A stretch of DNA of 64,000 nucleotides, from the NCBI GenBank assembly GCA_902495325.1, contig CABUWK010000008.1, positions 1 to 64,000 on the forward strand, given 5' to 3'. Below the pieces are notes generated by a model. It did no database searches, had not been told where the DNA came from, and saw nothing but the letters and a program-made list of their open reading frames with translations. Both the position numbers and the translations under genes were made by a program. Below, piece by piece: positions 34,432 through 43,687 of the stretch (position 1 is the first letter of the stretch; every line of letters starts with the position of its first letter). This DNA comes from an uncultured Acidiphilium sp. (lineage in GTDB: Bacteria > Bacillota > Clostridia > Christensenellales > Borkfalkiaceae).

Positions 34432-35727
34432 ATGATCAGGAAAACGCTTTGCGCCGCGCTTGCGGCGGCAATGGCGGTAACGACCGTCGGATGCGGGAAC
34501 GAACCGCAGAAAGAATCGACGGGAGGAGGAAGCGATACGAAACGAGTTTTTCACAATTATCCCGTATACAACGGGGTGGATTTTCCCCTCGAACTCTGGC
34601 AGAAGCCGGAATTTAAGTATTGCCCGGAAAACGATTGTTCGGACGATACTTACGACATTAAAGGGCTGTGGCTCCGCAACGATTACGACGGGGAAGAGAG
34701 CTATGCTTTTGCCTATCTCGGTACGCCGAAAGGGGTGACGGAAGAGAAGAAAGCGCCCGCGGTGCTTCTCGTTCACGGGGGCGGCGGAACGGCTTACCGC
34801 GAATGGGTGCGCGCCTGGAACGACCGCGGTTATATCGCCCTTGCGATCGATACCGAAGGGCATATTCCTCTGAAAAGCGGAACGGTAAACGATGGACCCG
34901 CCACCCTTTACACCAAAACGGAGTACAACACCCCGCACAACGAAAACTATGGGGACGCCGACCGCCTTCCGGTGGAGAAAACGTGGATGTATTATGCCGT
35001 AACCACGGCGATCACGGGAAACTCGTTCCTGCACCATTATTCGCTTGCGGATAATCAGAAAATCGGGATCTGCGGGATCAGCTGGGGCGGGGTGATCACC
35101 TCGATCGTCAGCGGATATGACGACAGATTTGCCTTTTCCATTCCCATCTACTGCACGCTGAACAATCAGGGTACGGCAAGCAACATGGGCAGTTACCTCA
35201 ACAATCATCAGAAAGCTCTTGTATGGGATGACGATCTCGGGCTTTCCGCGGTGAATACGCCCCTTCTTTTCCTTGCCGGCATCAACGACGTGAACCAGAC
35301 GGCGGACACGGTAACGAAAACGGCGGAACATTGCAAAAACGCGAGGATCTCCCTCGTGAAAGGTTTCCTGCATTCGCACGGACACGCGCTTGCGCAGAAC
35401 GAACCCTTCGCCTTTGCGGACGAGATCGTTTTTGGCAAAAAGACGATGATCACGATCGATACCGAGCTTTCGGACGGCGCGACGGAAGGGGAACTTTCTT
35501 ATACGGTGCCCGAAGGGGTGGCGGTGGACCGCGCTTACGTCGTGTATACGGAAAACACGGTGAGCGAAGGATCCGCGAACTGGGATTACGCCCGCATTGA
35601 AGCGGAAAACGGGAAATTGTCTTACGATCTTTCATCCGTAGCTCCCGCGGCAAAAGAGTTTTACCTTTACATCGTTGCGGATAACGGCATGATCGTTTCC
35701 ACCCGTATCGCGAAAGCAAAGAAGTAA
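34432..35727 (+). CDS. Alpha/beta-hydrolase lipoprotein (acetyl-xylan-esterase/PhoPQ-related type)
   Basis: The 431-residue lipoprotein (Cys21, TTVGC) has an alpha/beta-hydrolase core: oxyanion LLVHGGGGTAY (about 120-130), nucleophile elbow GISWGG (Ser217), and a C-terminal HSHGHA region for the histidine. A short beta-rich C-terminal domain follows (about 345-431). This resembles secreted esterases of the dienelactone, acetyl-xylan or PhoPQ-related type. The chosen ATG lies four bases after the stop of paralogue 3 and has no good ribosome site, so translation is probably coupled. It is inferred to be a second deacylase for the same glycan, complementing the SGNH enzyme at the operon start. 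Confidence 0.78.
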   Translation: MIRKTLCAALAAAMAVTTVGCGNEPQKESTGGGSDTKRVFHNYPVYNGVDFPLELWQKPEFKYCPENDCSDDTYDIKGLWLRNDYDGEESYAFAYLGTPKGVTEEKKAPAVLLVHGGGGTAYREWVRAWNDRGYIALAIDTEGHIPLKSGTVNDGPATLYTKTEYNTPHNENYGDADRLPVEKTWMYYAVTTAITGNSFLHHYSLADNQKIGICGISWGGVITSIVSGYDDRFAFSIPIYCTLNNQGTASNMGSYLNNHQKALVWDDDLGLSAVNTPLLFLAGINDVNQTADTVTKTAEHCKNARISLVKGFLHSHGHALAQNEPFAFADEIVFGKKTMITIDTELSDGATEGELSYTVPEGVAVDRAYVVYTENTVSEGSANWDYARIEAENGKLSYDLSSVAPAAKEFYLYIVADNGMIVSTRIAKAKK

Positions 35728-35875
35728 CGCTATAACGCGGTTATCCCGCAATTTTATCAGTTAAACAAAAACAGAACAACGAAAAATATTTATTTATTCT
35801 ATTATCGGTTTTTGCGGTTTGCGCAATGCAACCCGAAGACATACAAACAAGAAGAATAAATTCAAGGAGGAATTT

Positions 35876-38314
35876 ATGAAAAGAAAACTTTTAGCAGTTC
35901 TTCTGGCGATCGTCGCTACGGTCTCTCTGACCGTATTCGGCGTAACGGCTTTTGCCGACGACACGCCTGCGCCGAAGAATGAAATCACTGCTGTCGACTA
36001 TGAAAACATTGCCGGCAGTTACGGAATGGGACTTGCCGTAAAGGGCTTTGAAACTGCCGGCGGCTACTGGGAAGAAATCGGCATGAACGATAAGGTCGAG
36101 GTGAAAAAAGCCGACGGGACCGCGGTTACGCCGATGAAGGTGGAATGTTGCGGCACGCAGGTCGCCGTTCTCAGAGGCTCCGGATATGTTCCGGCGGCAG
36201 GAGATACGATCACCTTTAAAGCCGGTTTCGCTTACGGTACGTGCTATCTCGACGCGGACGTGACCTATACGTATAACGGTTCGCTCTGGTCTTTGAAAAC
36301 GGACGTTGAAATCGAACCCACCGAAATTACGGTAAACTTCGGGAACGGTTGGTATCAGCCTTCTGCCTGGGGCGCACCCACGATGCAGTTCCAGCTTAAC
36401 CTTGCAAACAATGCGGCTTACGGCACTTATGCTCCCGGCGATCTTGCAAATCTTTCTTACGTGAACGCATGGGGCGAAACGAAAACTCTTGCGGACTGCA
36501 CCTATGTGAACGAAGGCAACTTTATCGCACGCATGGCAACGCAGGTCAATCCCGATATCGTCGGCGCGTATTATGCGATGGTAGGCGATAAGTTTACGAT
36601 CAAAAAAGGATTTACTCTTTCCACCGATAAAGCAATCGAAAAAACGATGAAGGATTACACGTTCATCGTTGCGGACGCAAGCACGGCGCAGGCAACGAAA
36701 CTTGTCGAGTACGTTCCCGCCACGCACGACGTAACGTCCTTCGAGCTGACCAACGACGAAGGCAATAACGTCGTTTATATCGACGCGACCAGACAGATCA
36801 CCTATCAGGCGAACGAAGGCGCGCTGTTCACCCCGAAATTCACGTCTGCAAATCCCGAAATCGCTACGGTAGACGGAAACGGTCTCATCACCGGCGTTTC
36901 TGCGGGAAATACGACGATCACCGTGAAAGTCGGTTCGATCGAAAGACAGATCGACGTGGAAGTAAAAGCCGCGCCCGTCATGAAAGAGCTGAAGACGAAA
37001 GTTTTCTATGAGATCGTTGCGCTGAAAGGAGAAGAAGCGAAAATTCCCGCAAACTTCTCCGTGGTAAAGGTTTACGACGACGGTTCCGAAAGTACTCCCA
37101 TCCTCCTTACGAGCGAAAACGCGAAGTTCAAAACGCCCGTCGATACGAGCGTCGTTCCCGCGGTAACGGGGAAAGTAAAAGCGACGATCACCGTGACCGT
37201 TGACGGTGTGGAACAGGATTTCGACCTTTTCGTGACCGTTCACGAAGTTGCCGATCTTGAATTCAAAGAAGCCGCGATCGTAGAGTGGTTCGCATTCGCA
37301 ACGTTTGTGGAATACCCCAACTGCACGGTAAACAAAGCCAACTTCTCGGACGAAAGCGCGATCACGGTGGGCGAGCTTCCCGATTATTTCGATCATATCG
37401 CATATTACCGCGACGGTGAAAAGATCAACTGCGGTACGTATCTTCTCGGCGGCGGCAACATCGCGTTGTTCCCCGATCATGCAGATCCCGACGCAACGAT
37501 CTCCATCGATAACTACGGCACGGCATTGTACAAAAAGGGCGATATCATTCGTTTGAGCAACGGTCTTACCGTTTACGGACACAACGGTATCATCGACGCC
37601 AACAACGGCGTATGGACGAACGAAGCGGGCATGCTTTACAAAGACGCCGTGTTAAAAGAAGACGTCGCTTATCGTTTCAACGGCGTCGGCTGGGATCTTT
37701 ACGTTCCCTATACCGACATCGCGGTAGATAACACCACGATCGAAGTTTCGCTCGGTACGAACAATGTTTCTGTCGGCGCAAAGCGCGTTCCCGATAACGC
37801 CACGACGGGTAAATTCACTTATACCGTCGATAAAGAAGACATCCTTACGGTTGCCGAAAACGGCAAGATCACTGCAAAGAAAGTCGGTACGGCGATCATT
37901 ACCGTGACCCTTGCCGAAGAAGACGGTTCCAACGCGAAAACACTTACCGTAACGGTGAACGTCGTCAATAAGATCGTGAGACTCGAGCTCGAAACGCTTA
38001 CCGTAACGGCGGGCACGGAAGAAATCGATAAAACCGCGATCAAAGGCTATTATGTGTACGGCGACGGCACGAAAGAAGAGGCGAAAGACCTTGCTACCGC
38101 GACGGTCGTAGGCTATGATCCGAGCGTGAAGGGCGAACAGACCATCGTTCTGAGAGTAACGCACGAAGGCACGGCATATACGGCAAACCTTACCGTAAAC
38201 GTGAAGGAAGAGGAAAAAACTTCTTCCGGTTGTAAAGGCGCGTTCGGCACGGCGGGACTTCTCGGTCTCCTTTCCCTTGCGGGCGTGGTTGCGATCTCCA
38301 GAAAACGCAGATAA
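35876..38314 (+). CDS. Large secreted Ig-like (Big_2) surface protein with CTERM-like tail
   Basis: The 812-residue protein has a clear signal peptide (MKRKLLAVLLAIVATVSLTVFGVTAFA). At least two bacterial Ig-like Big_2 domains follow (around residues 315-365 and 625-705; signatures NPEIATVDGNGLITGVSAGNTTITVKV and ILTVAENGKITAKKVGTAIITVTL), plus beta-rich repeats. The tail is a short Ser/Gly stretch with one Cys (SSGCKGAFG), a hydrophobic helix and RKRR, like GlyGly-CTERM/Synerg-CTERM sorting signals and not LPXTG. It is probably a glycan-binding or structural surface protein. AAGGAGG precedes the ATG. It lies 148 bp after the esterase and before the rhamnosidase. Confidence 0.82.
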   Translation: MKRKLLAVLLAIVATVSLTVFGVTAFADDTPAPKNEITAVDYENIAGSYGMGLAVKGFETAGGYWEEIGMNDKVEVKKADGTAVTPMKVECCGTQVAVLRGSGYVPAAGDTITFKAGFAYGTCYLDADVTYTYNGSLWSLKTDVEIEPTEITVNFGNGWYQPSAWGAPTMQFQLNLANNAAYGTYAPGDLANLSYVNAWGETKTLADCTYVNEGNFIARMATQVNPDIVGAYYAMVGDKFTIKKGFTLSTDKAIEKTMKDYTFIVADASTAQATKLVEYVPATHDVTSFELTNDEGNNVVYIDATRQITYQANEGALFTPKFTSANPEIATVDGNGLITGVSAGNTTITVKVGSIERQIDVEVKAAPVMKELKTKVFYEIVALKGEEAKIPANFSVVKVYDDGSESTPILLTSENAKFKTPVDTSVVPAVTGKVKATITVTVDGVEQDFDLFVTVHEVADLEFKEAAIVEWFAFATFVEYPNCTVNKANFSDESAITVGELPDYFDHIAYYRDGEKINCGTYLLGGGNIALFPDHADPDATISIDNYGTALYKKGDIIRLSNGLTVYGHNGIIDANNGVWTNEAGMLYKDAVLKEDVAYRFNGVGWDLYVPYTDIAVDNTTIEVSLGTNNVSVGAKRVPDNATTGKFTYTVDKEDILTVAENGKITAKKVGTAIITVTLAEEDGSNAKTLTVTVNVVNKIVRLELETLTVTAGTEEIDKTAIKGYYVYGDGTKEEAKDLATATVVGYDPSVKGEQTIVLRVTHEGTAYTANLTVNVKEEEKTSSGCKGAFGTAGLLGLLSLAGVVAISRKRR

Positions 38315-38452
38315 GAACAAAATAAAGGGATAAAGCGGTTTTCGCATTATCCGGGATAAGAAATGCGCCGCTGCGCGGCGCGGAACGCGGGTACGGGCGG
38401 CGGCATGCGCTTCCGCCCGGGCTCCCGCCGAATTACAGGATGAAAGAGACTT

Positions 38453-40951
38453 ATGTTTAAAATTTTAAATTTCAGAACCGAATATCAGACGAGACCTTTG
38501 GGCATCGATTGCGAAAAGCCGCATTTTTCCTGGCAGTATTCCGAAGAATTTCAAGGGGCGCGTTCTTACCGCATTTGCGTTGCGTCTTCGGATGCCGCGC
38601 TTACGGAATCGCCCGACATGTGGGACAGCGGCGAGATCGCATCTGACGAAAGCATTGGAATTGAATATAACGGTAAGCCGCTTCGGTCGCATACCCGCTA
38701 CTACGTGCGGTTGTGCGTTACGGGGCTTTCCGGCGAAAGCACGGAGATCACCGATTGGTTCGAAACGGCGCTGTATCATATAGAAGACTGGAAAGGAAAG
38801 TGGGTCGGCATCCCCGTGAACTTCAACGGCGGAACGCTTCTCTTCCGCAAGCAGATCGACATTCCCGAGGGGAAAACGATCGCGCGGGCGAGGGCGTATA
38901 TCTGCGGGCTCGGCTATCACGAATTTTTCGTGAACGGGGAAAAGATGGGGACATCCGTTCTCAATCCCTCCGTTACGGAATACGAAAAGAGGGTGGAGTA
39001 TTGCGTTTACGATATGAAACCTTTGCATGCCGGGGCTAACGTGATCGGCGTGGAAGTCGGTTACGGTTGGTTCGGCTCGAGAAAACTGCTCGCGCAGCTT
39101 TATGTGGAATATACGGACGGAACGTATTTCGAAGATCATTCCGGACCTGCGTACGGCTGGTGGGTCGGCGGAAGCCCGACGATTGCGAACGGCATTTACG
39201 AGGGCGAAACTTACGATGCCCGCATCGAGAAAAAATATCCCCTGAACTGGGCGACGACCGATTACGAGCCGACCTGGGCGAACGGCTGGATGTATACCAT
39301 TTACGCCGCCGCTCCGCGCGGAAAACTCGTTGCGCAGAGCATCGAACCGATCAGAAAATGCGCGGAATTCGCCGAGGTTTCCCGTAAAGACATGGGGAAC
39401 GGGATCACCGTTTCCGATATGGGCGTGAACTTTGCCGGCTGGGTGAGGATCCGCGTGAAAGGGGAGCGCGGCGCGAGCGTTACGCTGAAATTCGGCGAAC
39501 AGCTCGACGCGGACGGGTACGTAAATCAGCTGAATCTCCGTTCGGCAAAATGTTCGGACCGATACATACTGAAGGGAGAAGGCGAGGAGATTTTCGCCCC
39601 GCGCTTTACCTATCACGGGTTCCGCTACGTGCAGTGCGAAACGGAAGGAAAAGTCGAATTGCTTACGGTTACGGGGGAACACGTTCATACGGACGCGCCC
39701 GTCGTAGGGAGTTTCGAGTGCTCGGATAACATTTTGAACCGCCTGCATTATAACGCCGTTTTGACGGAGCAGAGCAACGAACATTCCATTCTGACCGACT
39801 GCCCGCAGAGAGACGAGAGATTCGGGTGGCTGAACGATCTCGGTTCCCGTATTTATCAGTCGGTGTATAACATCGATCTTGCCCGGTTTATGCCGAAATT
39901 CATCCGCGATATCGCAGATACCGAAACGGACAAGGGCGAAATCGCAGATACCGCGCCTTACTATACGGGCGGCATACCCGCCGATCCCGTCTGCGTGATC
40001 TTCCTTCTTCTCGCAACCTATTCTTACCGTTATTACGGCAACGCTTCCGTTGCAAAAGAACATTACGGCAAACTGAAAGCGTGGGTGGAATACCTGAAAA
40101 GCCGTTCGGTCGGATATATCATGGATTACTATTATTACGGCGACTGGGTCCTGCCTTTCCCGCAGACGGTCATGCCCGATAATATTTACGTTTCTACCGT
40201 ATATCTTCACTGGCATCTGAAGGAAATGGCGAAAATCGCCCGTATCGCGGGCAACGGGGAAGACGCCGCCCGTTATGCCGCCGAAGCGGAGGAATCGAAA
40301 AAGGCGATCAACGCGAAATATTTCGATCCTTCTTCCTGCAATTATTCCCGCGGAACGCAGACGGAAAACGCGCTTGCCGTTTCTCTCGGGATCTGCGAGG
40401 AAAAGTACCGCGCGAAAGTTGCAGAAAACGTTTATAAAGACATGGTCGCCCGCAGCCATCACTGCACGGGCGGAAATATCGGCTATCGTCATATCTTCTA
40501 CGTGCTTGCGGAATATGGCTATACCGATGAGGCGATCGCAGTGCTGAAAAATCCGGAATACCCCGGCTGGGGCTTCATGATCGAAAAGGACGCCGGCTCC
40601 GTGTGGGAAAGATGGGAATACGATATGACCAACGAAATGCACTCGTATAACCACCCGATGTTCGGCAGTTACGACGCTTTCTTCTATAAATTCCTCGGCG
40701 GTATCGACGTTTGCGAAAATGCTTTCGGCGCAGATAAAATCGCGATCGCGCCTGTGTTTGCAAAATCGGTCGATCGCGTAAAGGTGACTTACCGCACGGT
40801 AAGAGGTCTTGTCGTTTCCGGGTGGGAAAGAAAGGGAAATACCGTTTCTCTGCATGTGGAGATCCCGCCGCAGACGACCGCATGCCTTACGCTTGCAGGG
40901 GAAGAAAAGACGCTTTCTTCCGGTAAATACGATTTCGAAATCAACGAATAA
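38453..40951 (+). CDS. Alpha-L-rhamnosidase, GH78
   Basis: The 832-residue enzyme releases terminal alpha-L-rhamnose. The N-terminal fibronectin-like and Bac_rhamnosid_N beta domains (about 1-300) precede the (alpha/alpha)6 catalytic domain. GH78 landmarks are LTDCPQRDERFGWLND (about 444-459, with the general acid region), WVLPFPQT, and GSVWERWE (Glu) near 725. The C-terminal beta domain is complete. It has no signal peptide, so it probably works inside on imported oligosaccharides and completes the pathway. The start follows a weak GAAAGAG site. The 138-bp spacer before it holds two GC hairpins (38365-38381 and 38395-38418). A terminator follows. Confidence 0.94.
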   Translation: MFKILNFRTEYQTRPLGIDCEKPHFSWQYSEEFQGARSYRICVASSDAALTESPDMWDSGEIASDESIGIEYNGKPLRSHTRYYVRLCVTGLSGESTEITDWFETALYHIEDWKGKWVGIPVNFNGGTLLFRKQIDIPEGKTIARARAYICGLGYHEFFVNGEKMGTSVLNPSVTEYEKRVEYCVYDMKPLHAGANVIGVEVGYGWFGSRKLLAQLYVEYTDGTYFEDHSGPAYGWWVGGSPTIANGIYEGETYDARIEKKYPLNWATTDYEPTWANGWMYTIYAAAPRGKLVAQSIEPIRKCAEFAEVSRKDMGNGITVSDMGVNFAGWVRIRVKGERGASVTLKFGEQLDADGYVNQLNLRSAKCSDRYILKGEGEEIFAPRFTYHGFRYVQCETEGKVELLTVTGEHVHTDAPVVGSFECSDNILNRLHYNAVLTEQSNEHSILTDCPQRDERFGWLNDLGSRIYQSVYNIDLARFMPKFIRDIADTETDKGEIADTAPYYTGGIPADPVCVIFLLLATYSYRYYGNASVAKEHYGKLKAWVEYLKSRSVGYIMDYYYYGDWVLPFPQTVMPDNIYVSTVYLHWHLKEMAKIARIAGNGEDAARYAAEAEESKKAINAKYFDPSSCNYSRGTQTENALAVSLGICEEKYRAKVAENVYKDMVARSHHCTGGNIGYRHIFYVLAEYGYTDEAIAVLKNPEYPGWGFMIEKDAGSVWERWEYDMTNEMHSYNHPMFGSYDAFFYKFLGGIDVCENAFGADKIAIAPVFAKSVDRVKVTYRTVRGLVVSGWERKGNTVSLHVEIPPQTTACLTLAGEEKTLSSGKYDFEINE

Positions 40952-40988
40952 GTCGATTAACGTTCGATTTATATCCGGATATCTTACG

Positions 40989-41014
40989 AAAGCCCCGCTT
41001 TGTAGCGGGGCTTT
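40989..41014 (+). terminator. Terminator after the GH78 gene
   Basis: Perfect 11-bp stem AAAGCCCCGCT-TTGT-AGCGGGGCTTT, followed by a weak T-rich stretch. It closes the glycan-utilisation locus. Confidence 0.85.
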
Positions 41015-41043
41015 CCGTCTTAAAAAAAGAAAAATAAATTTAT

Positions 41044-41091
41044 CGGTGTCAATCAAAAATGGTTGACACCGTGGAAAAGATATGGTATAAT
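41044..41091 (+). promoter_or_regulatory. ylxM-ffh promoter with inverted-repeat operator
   Basis: Consensus promoter: -35 TTGACA (41063-41068), 17-bp spacer, -10 TATAAT (41086-41091). A 9-bp inverted repeat, CGGTGTCAA-N10-TTGACACCG (41044-41071), includes the whole -35. This looks like a repressor site on an otherwise very strong promoter, which is unexpected for an SRP operon. Confidence 0.75.
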
Positions 41092-41158
41092 GAACGGGAA
41101 ATCGAAGGGGGATATGCGCTCCTGTTCCGATTTTCCGTAAGTTCCGGAGGCGCGAGCT

Positions 41159-41476
41159 ATGAAAAACGAAGTATATTATAACGATTTATACGCCGTTTAC
41201 GCGCCCCTTCTCACCGAACGGCAGAAAGACGTGTTCGACCTGTATTACGGGTGCGACCTTTCGCTTGGCGAGATCGCGGAGATGAAAAACATTTCCCGCC
41301 AGGGAGTGGCGGCGTGTCTTTCCGCCTGTGAAAAAATTCTTGCGGAGTATGAGGAAAAATTAGGGTTCCTCGCGAAAAGAGGGGAGATCCTGCAGGCGAT
41401 CGGCAATGCGGGAGATCTCGATTCTCTGAAAATAAGTTTAAAAAAGATTCTGGGAGACGCTGATGGCGATATTTGA
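41159..41476 (+). CDS. ylxM: YlxM, SRP-associated HTH protein (UPF0122)
   Basis: The 105-residue protein has a sigma-region-4-like helix-turn-helix: LTERQKDVFDLYYGCDLSLGEIAEMKNISRQGVAACLSACEKIL (about 19-62). YlxM binds the signal recognition particle and modulates its GTPase activity in Gram-positives. It overlaps the start of ffh by 14 bp, the classic arrangement. GGAGG lies upstream of the ATG. It is the first gene of a long housekeeping run controlled by the strong promoter at 41063. Confidence 0.94.
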   Translation: MKNEVYYNDLYAVYAPLLTERQKDVFDLYYGCDLSLGEIAEMKNISRQGVAACLSACEKILAEYEEKLGFLAKRGEILQAIGNAGDLDSLKISLKKILGDADGDI

Positions 41477-42782
41477 AGGGCTTTCGGAAAAACTGAATCA
41501 CATCTTTTCGAAAATGACCAAGCACGGCAGACTGACGGAGCTCGAGATCAGACAAGCCATGCGGGAAGTGCGTATCGCTCTTCTCGAGGCGGACGTGAAC
41601 CTTCAGGTCGCCAAAGACTTTATCGCGAAAGTGAGCGAAAAAGCCGTCGGTCAGGAAATTTTAAAGAGTTTAAGTCCGGCGCAGCAGGTCATTAAAATCG
41701 TAAATGAGGAACTGACCGCGCTGATGGGCTCGACGAACAGCAAGCTGATCGTAAGCCCCGAACTTCCCACCGTCATCATGATGTGCGGACTTCAGGGTGC
41801 GGGAAAGACTACGCTTTGCGGAAAACTTGCGATGTATCTGAAAAAGCAGGGCAAGAAACCCTTGCTCGTCGCGTGCGACGTGTATCGTCCCGCCGCGATC
41901 GAGCAGCTTAAGATCGTTGCGGGCAAAGCGCAGGCGGACTGTTTTGAAAAAGGTCAGGGCGATCCCGTTAAAATTGCGAAAGAGGGCGTTGCCCACGCAA
42001 AACAGTTCGGTTACGATACCGTGATCATCGATACCGCAGGGCGGCTTCATATCGACGAAGCCCTCATGCAGGAACTTGAAAATATAACGAAAACCGTCCG
42101 CGTGGACGAAATTCTTCTCACCGTCGATTCCATGACCGGTCAGGACGCCGTGAACGTTGCGAAAACCTTCAACGAAAGGCTTGCCGTAACGGGCGTCGTT
42201 CTCACCAAGCTGGACGGCGATACGCGCGGCGGCGCCTGCCTTTCCATTAAAGCCGTCACGGGCAAACCCATCAAGTTTGCCTCGGTCGGGGAAAAGCTCG
42301 GCGATCTCGAACCCTTCTATCCCGACCGTATGGCGAGCAGGATCCTCGGCATGGGCGACGTTCTTTCGCTGATCGAAAAAGCGCAGGAAGCCGTGACCGA
42401 AGAGCAGATGCAGAAAATGGAGAAAAAGTTCCGCGAGAACAGTTTTACGCTGAACGATTATCTCGAACAGTTCGCCATGATCAAAAAAATGGGCGGCGCG
42501 AAAGGGCTTGTGGATATGCTTCCCGGAATGGGGGCGAAAGTCAAAATTTCCGAAAAGGATATCGACGAAAAGAGGATCGAACGCACGAAAGCCATTATTT
42601 TAAGCATGACGAAGCGTGAGCGCAACGATCCTTCCGTGATCAACTATTCGAGAAAACAGAGGATCGCAAACGGCAGCGGAACGACCGTACAGGAGGTCAA
42701 TCAGCTCCTGAAACAGTTTGAACAGACCAAGCAGATGATGAAAATGATGAAGGGCAAAAAAGGATTCAGAATGCCTTTCTGA
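41463..42782 (+). CDS. ffh: Signal recognition particle protein Ffh
   Basis: The 439-residue SRP54 GTPase targets nascent membrane and secreted proteins to the translocon. Motifs are G1 GLQGAGKTT (about 106-114), DTAGRLHID, and TKLDGDTRGG. The methionine-rich M domain (about 300-439) ends in QMMKMMKGKKGFRMPF. The start lies inside the ylxM 3' end, so translation is coupled. The SRP RNA gene is not in this window. Confidence 0.97.
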   Translation: MAIFEGLSEKLNHIFSKMTKHGRLTELEIRQAMREVRIALLEADVNLQVAKDFIAKVSEKAVGQEILKSLSPAQQVIKIVNEELTALMGSTNSKLIVSPELPTVIMMCGLQGAGKTTLCGKLAMYLKKQGKKPLLVACDVYRPAAIEQLKIVAGKAQADCFEKGQGDPVKIAKEGVAHAKQFGYDTVIIDTAGRLHIDEALMQELENITKTVRVDEILLTVDSMTGQDAVNVAKTFNERLAVTGVVLTKLDGDTRGGACLSIKAVTGKPIKFASVGEKLGDLEPFYPDRMASRILGMGDVLSLIEKAQEAVTEEQMQKMEKKFRENSFTLNDYLEQFAMIKKMGGAKGLVDMLPGMGAKVKISEKDIDEKRIERTKAIILSMTKRERNDPSVINYSRKQRIANGSGTTVQEVNQLLKQFEQTKQMMKMMKGKKGFRMPF

Positions 42783-42909
42783 TCGTGTTTTTTACGGCGT
42801 TTCGCTTCGGGATCTCCCGTGCGGCGGGCGGCGCGAAAATATAAGGCAGAAGGCGGAAGCCCCGCTATAAGCCGGTCAACAGGAAAAAATTTAAACGGAG
42901 GATATCAAA

Positions 42910-43206
42910 ATGGCAGTCAAAATGAGATTGACGAGACTCGGCGATAACAAATCGCCCAGCTATCGTATCGTCGTTGTCGACAGCAGAAAAGCGAGAGACG
43001 GAGAGTATATCGACAAAGTCGGATTCTACAATCCGAAGGCTAATCCCGCCGAAGTCGTGATCGATAACGAAAAAGCGAAAGACTGGATTTCCAAAGGCGT
43101 TCAGCCCACCGAAACCGTCAGAGCGCTTTTGCTTAACGCCGGCGTGATCGAAAAGTCCGACAAATTGTCGCCCGCTAAGACCAACCCGAAGAAGAAAAAG
43201 AAGTAA
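42910..43206 (+). CDS. rpsP: 30S ribosomal protein S16
   Basis: The 98-residue protein opens MAVKMRLTRLGDNKSPSYRIVVVDSRKARDG, the S16 signature, and is needed for assembly of the small-subunit body. The lysine-rich C-terminal tail (KTNPKKKKK) contacts rRNA. ACGGAGG lies nine bases before the ATG. It sits 127 bp after ffh and 18 bp before khpA, the standard Bacillota order. Confidence 0.97.
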   Translation: MAVKMRLTRLGDNKSPSYRIVVVDSRKARDGEYIDKVGFYNPKANPAEVVIDNEKAKDWISKGVQPTETVRALLLNAGVIEKSDKLSPAKTNPKKKKK

Positions 43207-43224
43207 TAAGGAGCGATAACGAAA

Positions 43225-43470
43225 GTGTTGGACCTTATTAAATACATCGTAAACCAATTCGCGGAGAAGCCCGAAGACGTCGAGTATCTCACCGAAGAAA
43301 AAGGGGATACGATCGAGGTTACCGTTTTGCTTGACGAAAGCGATATGGGTAAAGTGATCGGCCGTCAGGGCAAGATCGCGAAAGCTCTCAGAACGATCGT
43401 CAAAGCGGCTTCGGCGAAGAGCGGAAAGAGATATAACATCGAAATCAAAGGAAAAGACGAAGCCGAATAA
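43225..43470 (+). CDS. khpA: KH-domain RNA-binding protein KhpA (YlqC)
   Basis: The 81-residue single type II KH domain carries the RNA-binding loop IGRQGK (about residues 47-52, the GxxG motif). KhpA dimerises with KhpB and binds many small RNAs and mRNAs, with effects on cell division in Gram-positives. The start is GTG after AAGGAG. It is the usual neighbour of rpsP and rimM. Its stop is followed by a terminator, so rimM begins a new unit. Confidence 0.93.
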   Translation: MLDLIKYIVNQFAEKPEDVEYLTEEKGDTIEVTVLLDESDMGKVIGRQGKIAKALRTIVKAASAKSGKRYNIEIKGKDEAE

Positions 43471-43483
43471 TTCCGGCGCAAAG

Positions 43484-43529
43484 GGCTGTCGTCGGCGGGG
43501 TTCCGTCGTCGGCAGCTTCTTCTTTTTTC
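43484..43529 (+). terminator. Terminator after khpA
   Basis: Long stem GCTGTCGTCGGCGG against CCGTCGTCGGCAGC with G-T wobbles, followed by TTCTTCTTTTTT. The remaining 43530-43687 contain a small AGAAAAG/CTTTTCT hairpin and an extended -10 (TGGTATCAT, 43670) that probably starts the rimM transcript. Confidence 0.75.
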
Positions 43530-43687
43530 GCGCAGGCGGAAATTCCGCGATATTTACGCCCGCATATTTGCGCCCGCGCGAGAAAAGAAGAAAAACTTTT
43601 CTGCATGTCTTTTTGTGGTTTTTACGGAAAATGCAAGCCTATAAGGCGATAATCGACTGATTTATTCTGGTATCATACGGGAAATTT

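Noticed and set aside
38465..41056. An 863-codon open frame antisense to the GH78 gene
   Set aside because: Composition (rich in Arg, His, Phe) is that of a reversed coding sequence. The sense strand encodes a clear alpha-L-rhamnosidase.
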